Positions 1-11,013 of a stretch of DNA of 64,000 nucleotides are shown here, one piece after another. The stretch covers positions 310,001 through 374,000 of the forward strand of contig VDMD01000008.1 of the NCBI GenBank assembly GCA_007026445.1. The letters run 5' to 3'. Made by a program: the position numbers and the translations under genes. Each line of letters starts with the position of its first letter. Positions within the stretch are counted from its first letter, which is position 1. This stretch comes from Schizophyllum amplum (taxonomy: Eukaryota > Basidiomycota > Agaricomycetes > Agaricales > Schizophyllaceae). Below the pieces are notes generated by a model. That model saw only the letters and a program-made list of their open reading frames with translations, was not told the origin of the DNA and made no database searches.

Positions 1-39
1 GTCGCTTATAATGTATCTTACCTACCATAGTATGCATGT

Positions 40-3000
40 CCTCTCGCAAATTGCATCTCGATGATCTTCCTTTCTCTCGCCTCGAATCCATTGAAAGCCG
101 GTCGCATGAATTAAGCAAGTTATACTGCTGGGGTATCATCTGTCATAACGAGTACATGCACAAAGGTCCATAGTGTCCAGTCCCTTCCGTTCATCGTGTC
201 GCGCCCTGGCCTGTCGACTTCGACGCCAGACGCTCGCTGCGACGTCGAGGCTCGGTGTTCGTACGACGGAGCCTGCGACGTTTCGTTCGCGCCTCCTGCG
301 ATTGCTCTGCGGCCCCTACATCGGCACCCGCCGCGTCAGCACCAGCATGATTGGCGCCTGCGTCGCCGGTACCCGCGTCGCTGACGCCCGCGCCCGCGCC
401 GTTGGCATTCGTCCCAGGCGCTTCATCATGGCTGCGCTTGCCGCCGATGCTTCCAACCGTCGAGCCCAGCGTCGGATCCTGAGACTGATGCGTCGCGATG
501 GTGCTGTTGACGGGCTGCGTTGGCTGTGCCTTCGCGTCTTTGGCGTTGAGAATGAATTTGCCTTCGATGCGCTGCCCGGAAGTACACATGTTGTGTACCA
601 TGTACCAGATCACAGGCGAGATCGGCCCAACCGGAGTCTTTTTGTAGATCTGCATGAGTGCCCCGCGTATGGCGTACAGTTGCCGGCCCATGGCTGTCTT
701 CCATGCCGGCGGCAGAAGTTCGAGTTTCCTGGTAAGCACCACACCATATTCCAAAAATTTCGTCCGATCTTGGCTGTTTGAGAAATAGTAGTGAGGAAAT
801 GTCAATGAGTACTGCCGCTCTTGCGCTTTGGGGTCATAGGTCTCCGGGACCTCGAGATCGGTGGTGTGACAGAAGAGTAACCAGAGCGCGAGCCACCACA
901 CTGATTCGAGGTCGTGCACGTCGCGGTATTTCCATGGAGGCGGATCGTCCCTGGCGATTGGGGCAGCGCTATCGTCGCCGTCCGAGTCGCTCTCGTCACT
1001 GAATGCGTCGTAGAGGTTGTCGTACCGATCATCGTCGCTGTCGGCGAGGTGATCGCCGGCAACAACTTCAACAGCAACGAAATCCGCGGTTCCCTGGAAC
1101 ATGGTAATCAATGGATGTCGAGCACTGTTTGCCAAAGGTTGGCTCACCACTCTCATGCAGTTCGGATCGAGCGCGGACTGCGACACCACGTGCTCAAGAT
1201 CTACCAACACGCCCTGGCCGTGTTGCTCCAGAATATTGTTATGGCTGATGTCGCGATAGACTTTCCCTACACTGTGCATGACGAACAGCGCTGTCACAAC
1301 AGTCAGCAATTTTCAGTGGAAGGATGAGTGACCGGTGATCACTGACCATACGCAACGTCTGTGACAATTTCGAAGATGCGCTTGGCCTCGACAAAGTTCT
1401 TCAATGGCGTCCCCTCTTCCATCACGGAGCGGTGGTGTTCTCGAGCAGATATAGCACCGCGGAGCAGCCCATAGCGTTGTACCGGATAGTCGGTCAGGTG
1501 CTCGTTACCAACGACGCCGGTGAGTGTGGGCCCCCCCGGTGGTATTGAGCACCGCGCCACTCCAGACTGCATACATCTTGCGGTTCGCGGGAATCTTGTA
1601 GCCTCTGGCAATCACCTCCTGCGTGTTGTCGACGGTACCAGATTGGTCAATCTTGAGCTTTTCTCCGGCGAGGATCGTGACAAAGAATTTTGTCCGTTCG
1701 TCCGGCGTCAGAGAGGGTCGAGGGTCAACCAGTTTGGGCGAGTCGTAGTTCCTCAGGTGTCTGCGCTTTGCGGGAGGCGGATTGCACTGTTCTTTCCAGT
1801 CGAAAGCGCGAATGGCCGTCATAAGTTCGCAGTATATGTCGAACTCGAGCGTGGAGCCCGCCTCCGGCCAGCAGTCCTTGATAGCATAAAAACGCTGCTT
1901 AGATTCGCCTTCCTTGTATGCGCGCCATACCCTGGTGCAGCGTCCAAACCCGTGGTCGGTGCCCTGGTCCGCAATGCTACCAACCGTGATGTAGGCAACG
2001 CCGGACACCAAGATGCGATAGTAGCGCTTCCGCTTGAGCTTTCCGGTCGTTGCCGTCGATCTCGGAGGCCATGACCAGCGTAGTTCGATAGTCGGGTCAT
2101 ATCCAAGATCGACCAGTGCTGCAAAAATGAGGCGCGAATAGACGTCGATGATGATACTGGCATCCTGTGTGGTCATTGATGATAGGCCTCAATAGTTCTA
2201 AAGAAAAGAACGCTTACGATGTTCAGGTGAAAGGCCGCACTGACTACGACAACACTGCGATCACAGTGCCACAGGCGGACCTCTGTGTCGGAATACGACA
2301 TAGCGAGGACGTTACGACGGCGAGCATCGATGCGCATAGTGTGATTCATGTTCCACAAGACATTCTGCGACGTCTGACGACTGATGAGCTTGAGCTGATA
2401 ACGAAATGGGTCGACGTACATTGAGAACGGCTTCCATGGCTTCCTCGTCAAGCTTCCCTTTTGTTACGTTCCGGCAATTGTACTCTTCTGTACAGACGCA
2501 GCTATCCCAGTCGAACATTCCGCCGTGCTCCGCCAGAAGGCGATGCACGCCGTCAGGCATAGTCGGGTTCAATTTCTCGCTCTTCAGTGTCCGACTGCCG
2601 TTGGTCTCGAGCTTTGTCGTCCGTTTAAGATTGGGATTGACTTCGAGAGCGCATATGGCGATTTGTAACGAGATGTCAGCCAGGTCGCCGAAGATCTCCT
2701 TCTCGCATCCGATTCGGTTGGCAGGCGTGTTCACGTAGTCGGTCCAACACGTTTGCCCTTTCTTGTCGGTCATGAGAGGTGCGTGTTTGGCAAAACATTC
2801 TTTCGCGCGTATCTTCTTGGCCAGTATATGATCAGCGGTGAAGGTGTTCTCGAACGGTCGCCACTTCTGGTGCAGTTTCTTGAATACGGTGTTGAGTCCT
2901 TGCTGTGTGAGCGTCGGTGGTGGCATGAAGTGCTTGAGGAAATCGGCGAGAGGAATCTCGGGTACGGAGCCTATGTCCTTGCTGATCGTGTCGCGAACGA

Positions 3001-3340
3001 CGACCATCTCGCCTGCTGACGCCGGGTCGCCTACCTGCCGGGAGCCCGAAGATGACAGAAGCAGGTGACGGCGACTTACTAGAAAGGAGAGGCTTTTTTA
3101 TTTTCGGAGAGTGGCCCGTCCGCTGGCTTTGATGATCGTGCGTTACACGTGTATGCGGCAAACCTGCCCATTGTCCGCCCGAAAATGACCAGTGATGACA
3201 CGCCAAGATAGAACGCACCTTCGGCTACGCAGGCCGCATAATGCAAGTATAAGTCATCGTGACAGCTCAAAGTTCTCGTGGGTGCAAACGGAGCCGCCTG
3301 CAAATAGGCTTGCTGAGGGAGGAGGGCAAGTTGAACAACT
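40..3340. repeat. Segmental duplication, unit 1
   Basis: This block matches 4690-8040 in the same orientation, over both FunK1 genes and their flanks. Non-coding sequence is shared too: the 3' flank around 40-190 matches 4690-4860 (shared strings such as atcttcctttctctcgcctc), and the 5' flank 3080-3340 matches 7775-8035. The similarity is high but punctuated by indels, so the duplication is not very recent. The duplicated unit therefore includes promoter and terminator regions, not just the coding sequence. Confidence 0.85.
191..3007 (-). pseudogene. FunK1 fungal-type protein kinase, degraded copy A
   Basis: Paralogue of the kinase at 4860-7743 with the same five-exon structure: 3007-2420, 2373-2218, 2164-1347, 1290-1148, 1093-191. 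Exons 2, 4 and 5 are exactly as long as in the sister gene. FunK1 hallmarks are the catalytic loop YRDISHNNIL (HRD-type with His replaced by Tyr), GVLVDLEHVV, the activation-segment-like GTADFVAVEV, the HDLESVWWLA motif and a basic C-terminal tail rich in RRR. Two lesions are visible. A run of seven C on the plus strand (1531-1537) throws exon 3 out of frame; with six, the exon phases close exactly as in the sister gene. The 5' end lacks roughly 20-30 bases that carry the start ATG in the sister copy, so the first usable ATG is at 3007. It is probably a pseudogene, although an assembly error in the homopolymer cannot be excluded. Confidence 0.8.
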
Positions 3341-3394
3341 TCGGTGCCGTCGGAGCTGTCGGACCGAGTCGGCATTGCCCTGTCTTGCACTGGT

Positions 3395-3700
3395 TCTGAA
3401 ACCTCCGGCATTGCTTGCGCCTTCTGCTCGCGATCGTTCCTCGAGAACATTTGCCGATGGTAGTTTTCGTGCACCTCTCCATAGCTTCCGACTATTCAAC
3501 TACCTGACTTTATCTGTCCATCCCCGACTTTGCACGCCCTTCTCCACTGTCCTCACTTGGTCCTCACCTCTCATTTTCTTCCAACTTATACCCCATCCAC
3601 TCGACCTCACCACTGATTTACTGCAGCACGTTCGGCTGTCCATCCATCAAGACCGAGACCGGGTGTGACCTCGTTCCGTGCGAGCACCACAGCACCTCTG
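3395..3700 (+). pseudogene. Decayed NmrA-like gene fragment
   Basis: Plus-strand sequence resembles the minus-strand NmrA-like gene at 37467-39064. Positions 3395-3475 match the exon that ends ASGIACASICPGSFLENI, including the following splice donor area. The segment from about 3629 to 3690 matches the next exon (MLGCPFTKTDTGYEL region). The intron between them, with its ctgtcctcac and catccatccgacctcac strings, is recognisable as well. The reading frame is lost by many substitutions and indels, and no upstream dinucleotide-binding exon is visible. This is a relic of a third family member, wedged between the two FunK1 copies. Confidence 0.65.
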
Positions 3701-4430
3701 TCATTTTCGTCGCTACGCGCGTTGGACCCAGATCGGACGTCCGCCGAGGCCTGACGAATCGCGTAGTAGTACACGAGCGGTACTCTGCAATCGATTCGGC
3801 GCTGAGGCGAGGACTGCCGCCGTCTGTTCATGCCCATATCTCGCCACTTCCTCCTGCCAACGCGCTCGCGAGGTTACTGGCGCAGCGGCGCGCACAGCTG
3901 GTTAATGCGGGTGAGTGTCAATAGACGTCGTGCGCCTTGGCCACGCGGCTCGCGCTCTCCTTCTTTGTCTCCATCTTCCCCTTTTCATACGTTTCCCGAA
4001 GCAATTCATCCGAGAATAATGACTGACACATGCATTCGGGTGCTCCTCCACCCGGACATCGGCGGCTCGCGTGCAGTGCGGGAGTGGATGTGTGTATAGC
4101 CTGTGGAAGATGAGCGGCAAGCACCCCACCGTCGCCCTGACATGCCATTCTCTCATCTCGCCCTTGCCGCCTTACCCACTTTGTCTACTCGCGCTCGACG
4201 ACCCGAGGTACGGCATTGTGACCAAAACTCTTGGGGAGAAGATTCAATACCGACCGGTATGAGCCATCATGCCATCCGCGAGAACGGCTCCGCACGCCGA
4301 GCAGGCTATACGCTTCACGCACCTGTCATACCTGCGTGATGAGCGTCTTGACCGCGTCGTCCGGCACCGGCGTGACATAACGTGACCTATCACGCGGGCT
4401 GAAGACGCGCTGCCCATCCGCCGCCTGCCC
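3700..4430. other. Non-coding spacer, possible NmrA relic 3' part
   Basis: No convincing gene. It may contain further unrecognisable 3' parts of the NmrA relic. The short open frames on both strands lack splice logic or recognisable domains. Confidence 0.5.
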
Positions 4431-4640
4431 GCGCTTCGATCGGCCGTGGACGGTGTCGCGAGCTCCATTACCATCTCTATTACCATCGGAACTGGCGTCT
4501 GCGGCGATGCCAATGCTCTCGGCGGCGATGCGATACGGCAGAGGCCCAGACTGACGTGCTAGTATGGACCCTGGGGGATTACGCTGGTTGCAGTCAGTCT
4601 TCATCAGGACGGATGAAAAGGGCGACAATAGTCAATGTAC
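4430..4640 (-). repeat. Dispersed duplicate of an NmrA 3' flank
   Basis: Read on the minus strand, this stretch aligns with plus-strand 35430-35590. Shared blocks include an ATG followed by a CNQR/CDQR-coding segment, then gggcctctgc, cgccgccgagagc, atggt and gtccacgg, in the same order. At 35430 the element sits immediately 3' of and convergent with an NmrA-like gene. Here it lies 3' of and convergent with the NmrA relic, so the two loci share a larger ancestral block. Whether the element codes for anything is unknown. Confidence 0.55.
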
Positions 4641-4689
4641 AGGCGCGAGTGTTACTATGTATCCTATTTACAAAAGTAGGCATACGCTC

Positions 4690-7600
4690 TCACAATCTGC
4701 ATCTCGATCATCTTCCTTTCTCTCGCCTCGAATCCATCTAAAGTCGTGCGCATGAGTCCATTGAAAGTCGGTCGCGTGAATGAAGCAAGTTTACTGCTGG
4801 GGTATCATATGACATAACAAGTACATGCACGAAGGTCCATAGTGTACAGTCACTTCCGTTCAACGTGTTGCGCCCGAGCCTGACCTCGACGCTAAACGCT
4901 CGCTGCGACGACTCGGCTCGGTGTTCGTACGACGGAGCCTACGACGTTTCGTTCGCGCCTCCTGCGATTGCTCTGCGGCCCCTACATCGGCACCCGCCGC
5001 GTCGTGGCCACCTGCACCATTGGCAACGGCGTCATTCGCGCCCGCGTCGTTGACGCTCGCGCCTGCGTCGTTCGCATTCGTCCCAAGCGCCTCATCATGG
5101 CTGCGCTTGCCGCCGATGCTCACAACCGAGTCCAGCGTCGGATCCATGGACTGCTGCGTCGCGATCGTGCTGTCGGCGGGCTCCGTTGGCTCCTCCTGCG
5201 CGTCTTTGGCGTTGAGAATGAATTTGCCTTCGATGCGCTGCCCGGAGGCACACATGTTGTGTACCATGTACCAGATTACAGGCGAGATGGGCCCGACCGG
5301 GGTGTTTTTGTAGATCTGCGTCAGCCCCATGCGTATTGCCTCGAGGTGTGCACCCATGGCTTTCGTCCACGCCGGCGGTAGAAGTTCGAGTTTCTCTGCG
5401 AGCTCCTCGCCGTACTTCAATAATTCCGTCCTATCTTCGCTATTGGAGAAATAGTAGTGAGGAAATATCTTCGAGTATCGCACGTCTTGCGCTTCACGGT
5501 TGTAGGTCTCCGGGACCTTTAGATCGGTGGTGTGACGAAAGAGCAAATAGAGCGCCAGCCACCACACCGATTCGAGGTCGTGCACATCGCGGTAAGTCCA
5601 AGGCGGAAGCGTTTTGCGAGGACAAGGAGCAGGAAGAGCGGCATCCTCGTCGTCCGAGGAGGCGTCCTCTGCATCGTCAACGCTCATCCAATTCTTCTTT
5701 GGAACGTCGATTGGCGTGTATTTGCCGGCGACTACCTCAACAGCAGCGAAGTCTGCGGTTCCCTGAAAAGAAGATCAATACATACTGGAGAGAAGCTGCA
5801 AAGCAGCTCACCGTTCTTATGCAGGTCTTATCCGAGGCGGATTGCAAGACCACGTATTCCAGATCTGCCAATACGCCCTGGCCGAGATGCTCCAGAACAT
5901 TGTTGAAGCTGATGTCGCGATGCACTCTCTCTACACAGTGCAAGATGAATAGCGCTGGGATAACGGTCAGGAAATCATGGTACGAGGATGAGTCAGCGGT
6001 GAACACTCACCATACGCAACGTCTGTGACGATTTCGAAAATCCGCTTCACGTCAAAGTCCTCTAAGTTCATCGGCTTCCCCTCCTCCATCACAGAGCGGT
6101 GGTGCTCTCGAGCGACTATGGGACCGCGGAGCCGCCCGGTCTCTGGTATCGAATAAGTGGTGACGTGCTCGTTACCGACGACGCCAGTGTGTACAGAGCC
6201 CTGGGCAGTGCTGATCGCGGCGTCATTCCAGACCGCGTACATCGTGCGATCCGCGGGAATCTCGTAGCCTCTGGCGATCACGTCCCGCGTGTTGTCGACG
6301 GTCTTGTCGACTTTGACTTTTTCTCCGGCAAGGATCTTGACGAAGAACTTGGTGCGGTCTTCCGTCGTCAGGGTAGGACGAGGATCGATGGGCTTGGGCG
6401 AGTCGTATTTCTTCAGGTGCTTGCGCTTCTTGGGAGGTTCATTGCACCGCTCCGTCCACTTGAAGGCTCGGATAGCCGCCATGAGATCAGTGTAAATTTC
6501 GAACTCGGGCGTCGAGCCAGCCTCCATCCAGCTATCCTTGATGACATAGGAGCGCTTCTCGGGATCGTCCTCCTCGTAGACGCGCCATACCCTCGTGCAG
6601 CGTCCGAATCCGTTCTCCGAAGCCTGGTTGGCAATGATGCCGGTCGTGATGTAGGCGGTGTCACACACTGTGATGCGATAGTAGCGCTGGCGATAGAGCA
6701 GTGGAGCCGTCGGCGACAGTGGCAGAGACCAGCACAGCTGGATAGTCGGGTCATAACCGAGATCGACCAGCGCGGCGAAAGCGAGGCGTGAGTAAACGTC
6801 GATGAGGATACAGGCATCCTGTATAGCTCTCAGCGACGAAGATCAGTAAGTAAAGCGGCAGGATGCTTACTTTGTTCAAGTGAAAGGGTGCGCTGACCAC
6901 CACAACACTGCGATTGAATTGCCACAGCCGAACCTCCGTATCGGCGTGAGACATGCCAAGGACATAACGGCGGCGACAATCGGTGCGCATGGTGTGATGC
7001 ATATTCCATATGATCTTCTTCGAGTTCTGGGTTCGGTCAGCTAGGTCCCAAAGCGAAATAAGCAGTGGACATACGTCGATAACGCCCCTCAATGCGTCCT
7101 TGTCGTACTTTGCCGGGTCCACGTTCTTGAGCTTGTACTCGTCTGTGCACGCGCAGCTATCCCAGTTGAACATTCCGCCGTGCTCCGCCAGAAGGCGATG
7201 CACGCCGTCCGGCATAGACGAGTTCAATTTCTCGCTATTGAGCGACCGACTGCCGTTGGGCTCGAGCTTTGTCGTCCGTTTAAGATTGGGATTGACTTCA
7301 AGAGCGCATGCGACGATTTGTAAAGAGATATCAGCCAGGTCGCCGAAGATCGCCTTCTCGCCCCCGGTTCGGTTGGCAGGCGTGTTCACGTAGTCGGTCC
7401 AACACGTTTGCCCTTTCTTGTCGGTCATGAGAGGTGCGTGCTTGGCAGAACATTCTTTCGCGCGTGTCTTCTTCGCCAGTATGTGATCGACGGTGAAGGT
7501 CTTTTCGAACGGTCGCCACTTCCGGTGCAGTTTCTTGCATACGGTGTTGAGTTCTTGCTCGGTGAGCGTCGGTGGTGGCATGAAGTGCTTGAGGAAATCG

Positions 7601-8040
7601 GCGAGAGGAATCTCGGGTACGGAGCCTATGTCTTTGCTGACCGCGTCGCGAACGACGACCATCTCGCCTGTCTGATAGCTGGGTTCGACGCTGACGCCGG
7701 GTCGCCTGACTGTCGGGAGCCCGGCTTGAGGTCGGTCAGCCATGGTGGCGGGAGATGACAGAAGCAGAGGACGGCAACTTACAACAAAGGAGAGGCTTTT
7801 ATAATTCCGCAGAGTGGCCCGTCCGCTGGCCTTGATGATCGTGTATTACACGTGTGTACAAAACCTGCCCATTGTTCGCCTGAAAATGACTGATGGCGCG
7901 CCAAAATAGAACGCACCTCGGCTACGCAGGCCACGTAATGCAAGTCAAAGTCGTCGTGACAGCTCAAAGTTCTAGTGGGAGCAAACGAAGCCGCCTGCAA
8001 ACAGACGTGTCGAGGGAGGAGGGCAAGTTGAACACTCAAG
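4690..8040. repeat. Segmental duplication, unit 2
   Basis: Second unit of the direct duplication described for 40-3340. It carries the apparently intact FunK1 gene with its 5' flank (about 7745-8040) and 3' flank (4690-4860). Confidence 0.85.
4860..7743 (-). CDS. FunK1 fungal-type protein kinase, copy B
   Basis: Five exons on the minus strand: 7743-7075, 7026-6871, 6818-6011, 5954-5812, 5762-4860. They sum to 2679 nt, giving 892 residues, with all splice phases consistent and introns of 48-56 nt. The start MADRPQ at 7743 is the only upstream in-frame ATG. The protein has the FunK1 layout: an N-terminal region (PLADFLKHFMPPP), a nucleotide-binding half with VIKDSW (beta-3 Lys candidate), then the catalytic loop HRDISFNNVL, GVLADLEYVV, GTADFAAVEVV and the family motif HDLESVWWLA. 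The C-terminus is Ala/Asp-rich and ends in a basic RRR tail, possibly a nuclear signal. FunK1 kinases form large, poorly characterised families in mushrooms; substrate and pathway are unknown. The neighbouring copy A appears degraded, so this is likely the working copy. Confidence 0.9.
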
Positions 8041-8691
8041 TCTAAGCGGCAAAGCCGTGCCTCCATGCCGTCGGAGCTCACCGAGTCGGCATTTCGCCGA
8101 GCCCAACACGTGCTAATGAATCAAGTTTGGTTATCATTCTTCGCAGCGAGCAGTCAGATGGACTCTGAACCATGGACACTCCGAGCGCGCGCCACAGTCA
8201 TCGTCTGAGAGCTATTGACCTTATCTGATGTATGAGACTGACTTTCTGTCTGAACTGCGACGAGGCAAAATCTAAGTACAACAGGAAGAGCGCCTGCTCA
8301 AGCTTTTTCCTCGAAGCTATGGCGGCCGGATTGGTCTGTATGTATACATCCTCTGTCACTCATGTTGTGCAGCCGCGTATAGAACCCATGACCATGGCGC
8401 AGTTTATGTACCATCGAATTCACCTTTCCTCTCTAAGCATCATGATCATTTCCACGTTCCAAGTGACGTAGCGTAGCGAACAAATGCCAGCATTATGACT
8501 ACATACGACCCGACATACGTGAATCAGAATACTCACCAACCGGCATGGGATATAACTGCCAATGCAAAAGGGCCCCTGTTGTGGCTTGTGGTACAATGCA
8601 ACGTATATTCGCACTCATGTCCTCGCTCACTGCCGCACGCGTCCATGAATCTGCCCAGCGTCAACACCGACGCTTAAGATTAGGTATTGTA
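8041..8691. other. Intergenic, no gene seen
   Basis: AT-richer spacer between the FunK1 promoter and the 3' end of the F-box gene. Short open frames have no domain, splice structure or paralogue support. Confidence 0.6.
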
Positions 8692-10746
8692 TCAAGCGCC
8701 TTCGCCGCGACTTGGCTTGCAGAAATGCTGTGAACGGCTAGTGAGTACAGGACCACAGCGAAAGAAGGACGGAGCGCGACTCACATTCAGCTTGTTCGCG
8801 TGAAGAGGCTTATGAGTCATCGTACGGCAGTTCCATCCGTACCAACATTTCTCATCAGGGATAGCAGCGCCTCCTGTGGTACCTTGATCAGCAGCTTTCT
8901 CGCGATGAACTAGAGAACGGATGGACCTCTTCTCCTGCGGTCAACCCACCACTGAGGCAAGAATTCTACGACGAAAGCCTTGATGCAATCCGCGCATAGC
9001 GCATTCGATGTCGTGATCCCGTCCCAAGGTCCTGCTGTAGACGCCCTGGAGAGTTCCGTGCTGCCGGCGGTCGATGTGGAGGGAGGTGCGGCAGGGGTAG
9101 AATTGAGGTTTCCTGCATCGTCATCCAGAGCATCAGCCCACTCCTCCAGACTCATACTACCCGAACTTGTCGATTGCTGTTCCTTCTGAGCAGGCGGCAA
9201 CGGCGACGAGTAAGCGAACATTTCTTGCAAAAACTCGGCGTAGCTGAAACGGGACGAGAAGAAGTAGTGCGCAATCAAAGCTCCTTCTGTGTTATGTCGA
9301 CGTAAATTCCCCTACACAGTGGTTGTCAGATATGGCACAAATGGCCGACTAATGGTGTACCTTGAACGCGCCGGGTAGCGCCGTCTTGTCCATCGCAGCG
9401 CTGATCCACAGGTTATCGTAGTCTGCAGCAGACATTGAATCCACAAAATGGGGTGTGTCAGTCTGTTCCCAAACGTACTGCTTTCATCGTATAGGTCAAA
9501 TCCCTTCACAGCGTGACATTTATCGCAAGTGGCTTGCGCGTCGTCTGGAACACTGTCCAGAATGACCGTCCAATCATCGTCCTTGAGAACAGCCTGGCGA
9601 AAGACAGTAGTACGGAAATTCCAAACCAATTATGAAGCTGTCTCACCTTGCGCGCGTCCATGATCCGTTTCAGCGGGTTTCTCAGGTAACCAGCAAACAT
9701 GTCCCAGTTGTGCGTCGGAAATTCATCAATGCACTCGCCATATTCTGTGAAAGCGTCGAGACTGTGGTCCTGATAGCACTTCAGATAGGCAAGAGGGCCA
9801 CAGGCCAGCGCGAATTCGCCAAATTCATCTTCAAACACTCAGCGTGGCGTCCTTACGGGGAGCATTTCACTCACCCATGGTTACACCGATATCCGGGTCA
9901 GACACTTCATTGAGACTGTGATATAGTTGCTGAAGGAATTGCGCCACCATATGAATTTCATGTAGAGCGACGGTGCTGTACTGTTTGAGGAACATATAGC
10001 GCTGCTCCCGAGCCTGACAATTCTATAAGTATGCACTTCTGGACCAATGAAGGCCGTGTATACCTCGTCAACGGCCTCGTCGTCCCAATCCTCGGAGAGC
10101 TCGCGATGTAGGCGGTCATTTACGCCGTAAAGTCTGCAAAAGACGAGAATCCGATACACGCCTTGTCGAAAGCGGCGGCTTTCATCATAGGTAAGCTGTG
10201 AAGTTGACAGCCGACGACATTTATGTCTGAAAATCATTGAGCATCATTCGAAGGCTTCGCGATCCCGCTCATACAGTATGGCCGCCACAAAAGCCCTGAA
10301 CGTAGAATGAAAGGAAGGAAAGAAGTAAACGCTCACCTTCTGCTGAATATGTCCTCCAACTGTCTGACATTTTCCGACATCGTCGTCATGAAGTTGACTT
10401 CCCTGGAAGTCATCCTCACAGGCCCGTCGTTTTCTGGGTAGGCATCGTCCGCATTCCCGCCATCCGTTGATAATTCATAACGTGCTAGCCTCAATGCTTG
10501 CGGCAAGGCGCACCCGACAGCATTTGCGGCAACAGCATATTCTATCTGCGGAAGTCGGTATGCGTCAGCCAAGCAAGTCAGCCTTGTGTAACGTTTGCGC
10601 GCCTGCACAGGATAGGCGCGCCACACGCGATAAATTGCTTGACACGAGAGCGTAGCTGACCGAAGCGACGAGAAATCAGGAAGGTGGCATAGCACGAGCT
10701 GAATAAGATCGTCGTCCAGTGGAAAAGAGCTGAGATGGCGCATCAT
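8692..10746 (-). CDS. F-box protein with C-terminal Cys-rich motif
   Basis: Multi-exon minus-strand gene. The first exon runs from an ATG pair at 10746/10743 to about 10337 and contains an F-box-like stretch (LDDDLIQLVLCHLPDF...CQAIYRVWRAYP). Later exons include a helical region (LRELSEDWDDEAV), then after an intron ending at about 10022 the frame reads NCQAREQRYMFLKQYSTVAL. Next come a segment with EFALACGPLAYLKCYQDH (about 9838-9650) and a pair TCDKCHAVKGFD. The last three exons end ...DRRRR at 8927, then 8873-8785, then 8727-8692. They encode CWYGWNCRTMTHKPLHANKL and NHFCKPSR before TGA. This Cys/His tail recurs, from memory, in many agaric F-box proteins and may bind zinc. It likely acts as a substrate adaptor for SCF ubiquitin ligase; the target is unknown. 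Middle exon boundaries are approximate. Confidence 0.75.
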
Positions 10747-11013
10747 GAGGGGCAAGAGCAAGTTGACTCTCGGGACCGAAGGGTCACAATCGCGTAAATA
10801 GGGGCTCGGACCAGCGGGCCGGAGGTGGCTCGGAGATCTGACTCAAAGCTGACTCGTCCGCGTCAGACTCAGAGCCCGGGCAGGGCAGTATCATTCTGAC
10901 TACAGCATGCTCAAGCAGAAGCGTCTATGTCTATAATGTGACCTGATGCGGTCAATGCGCCAACTATCGAGATGTCGCTCGAGGTACGTGCGGCCCATTA
11001 TGGCCCGCTACCA

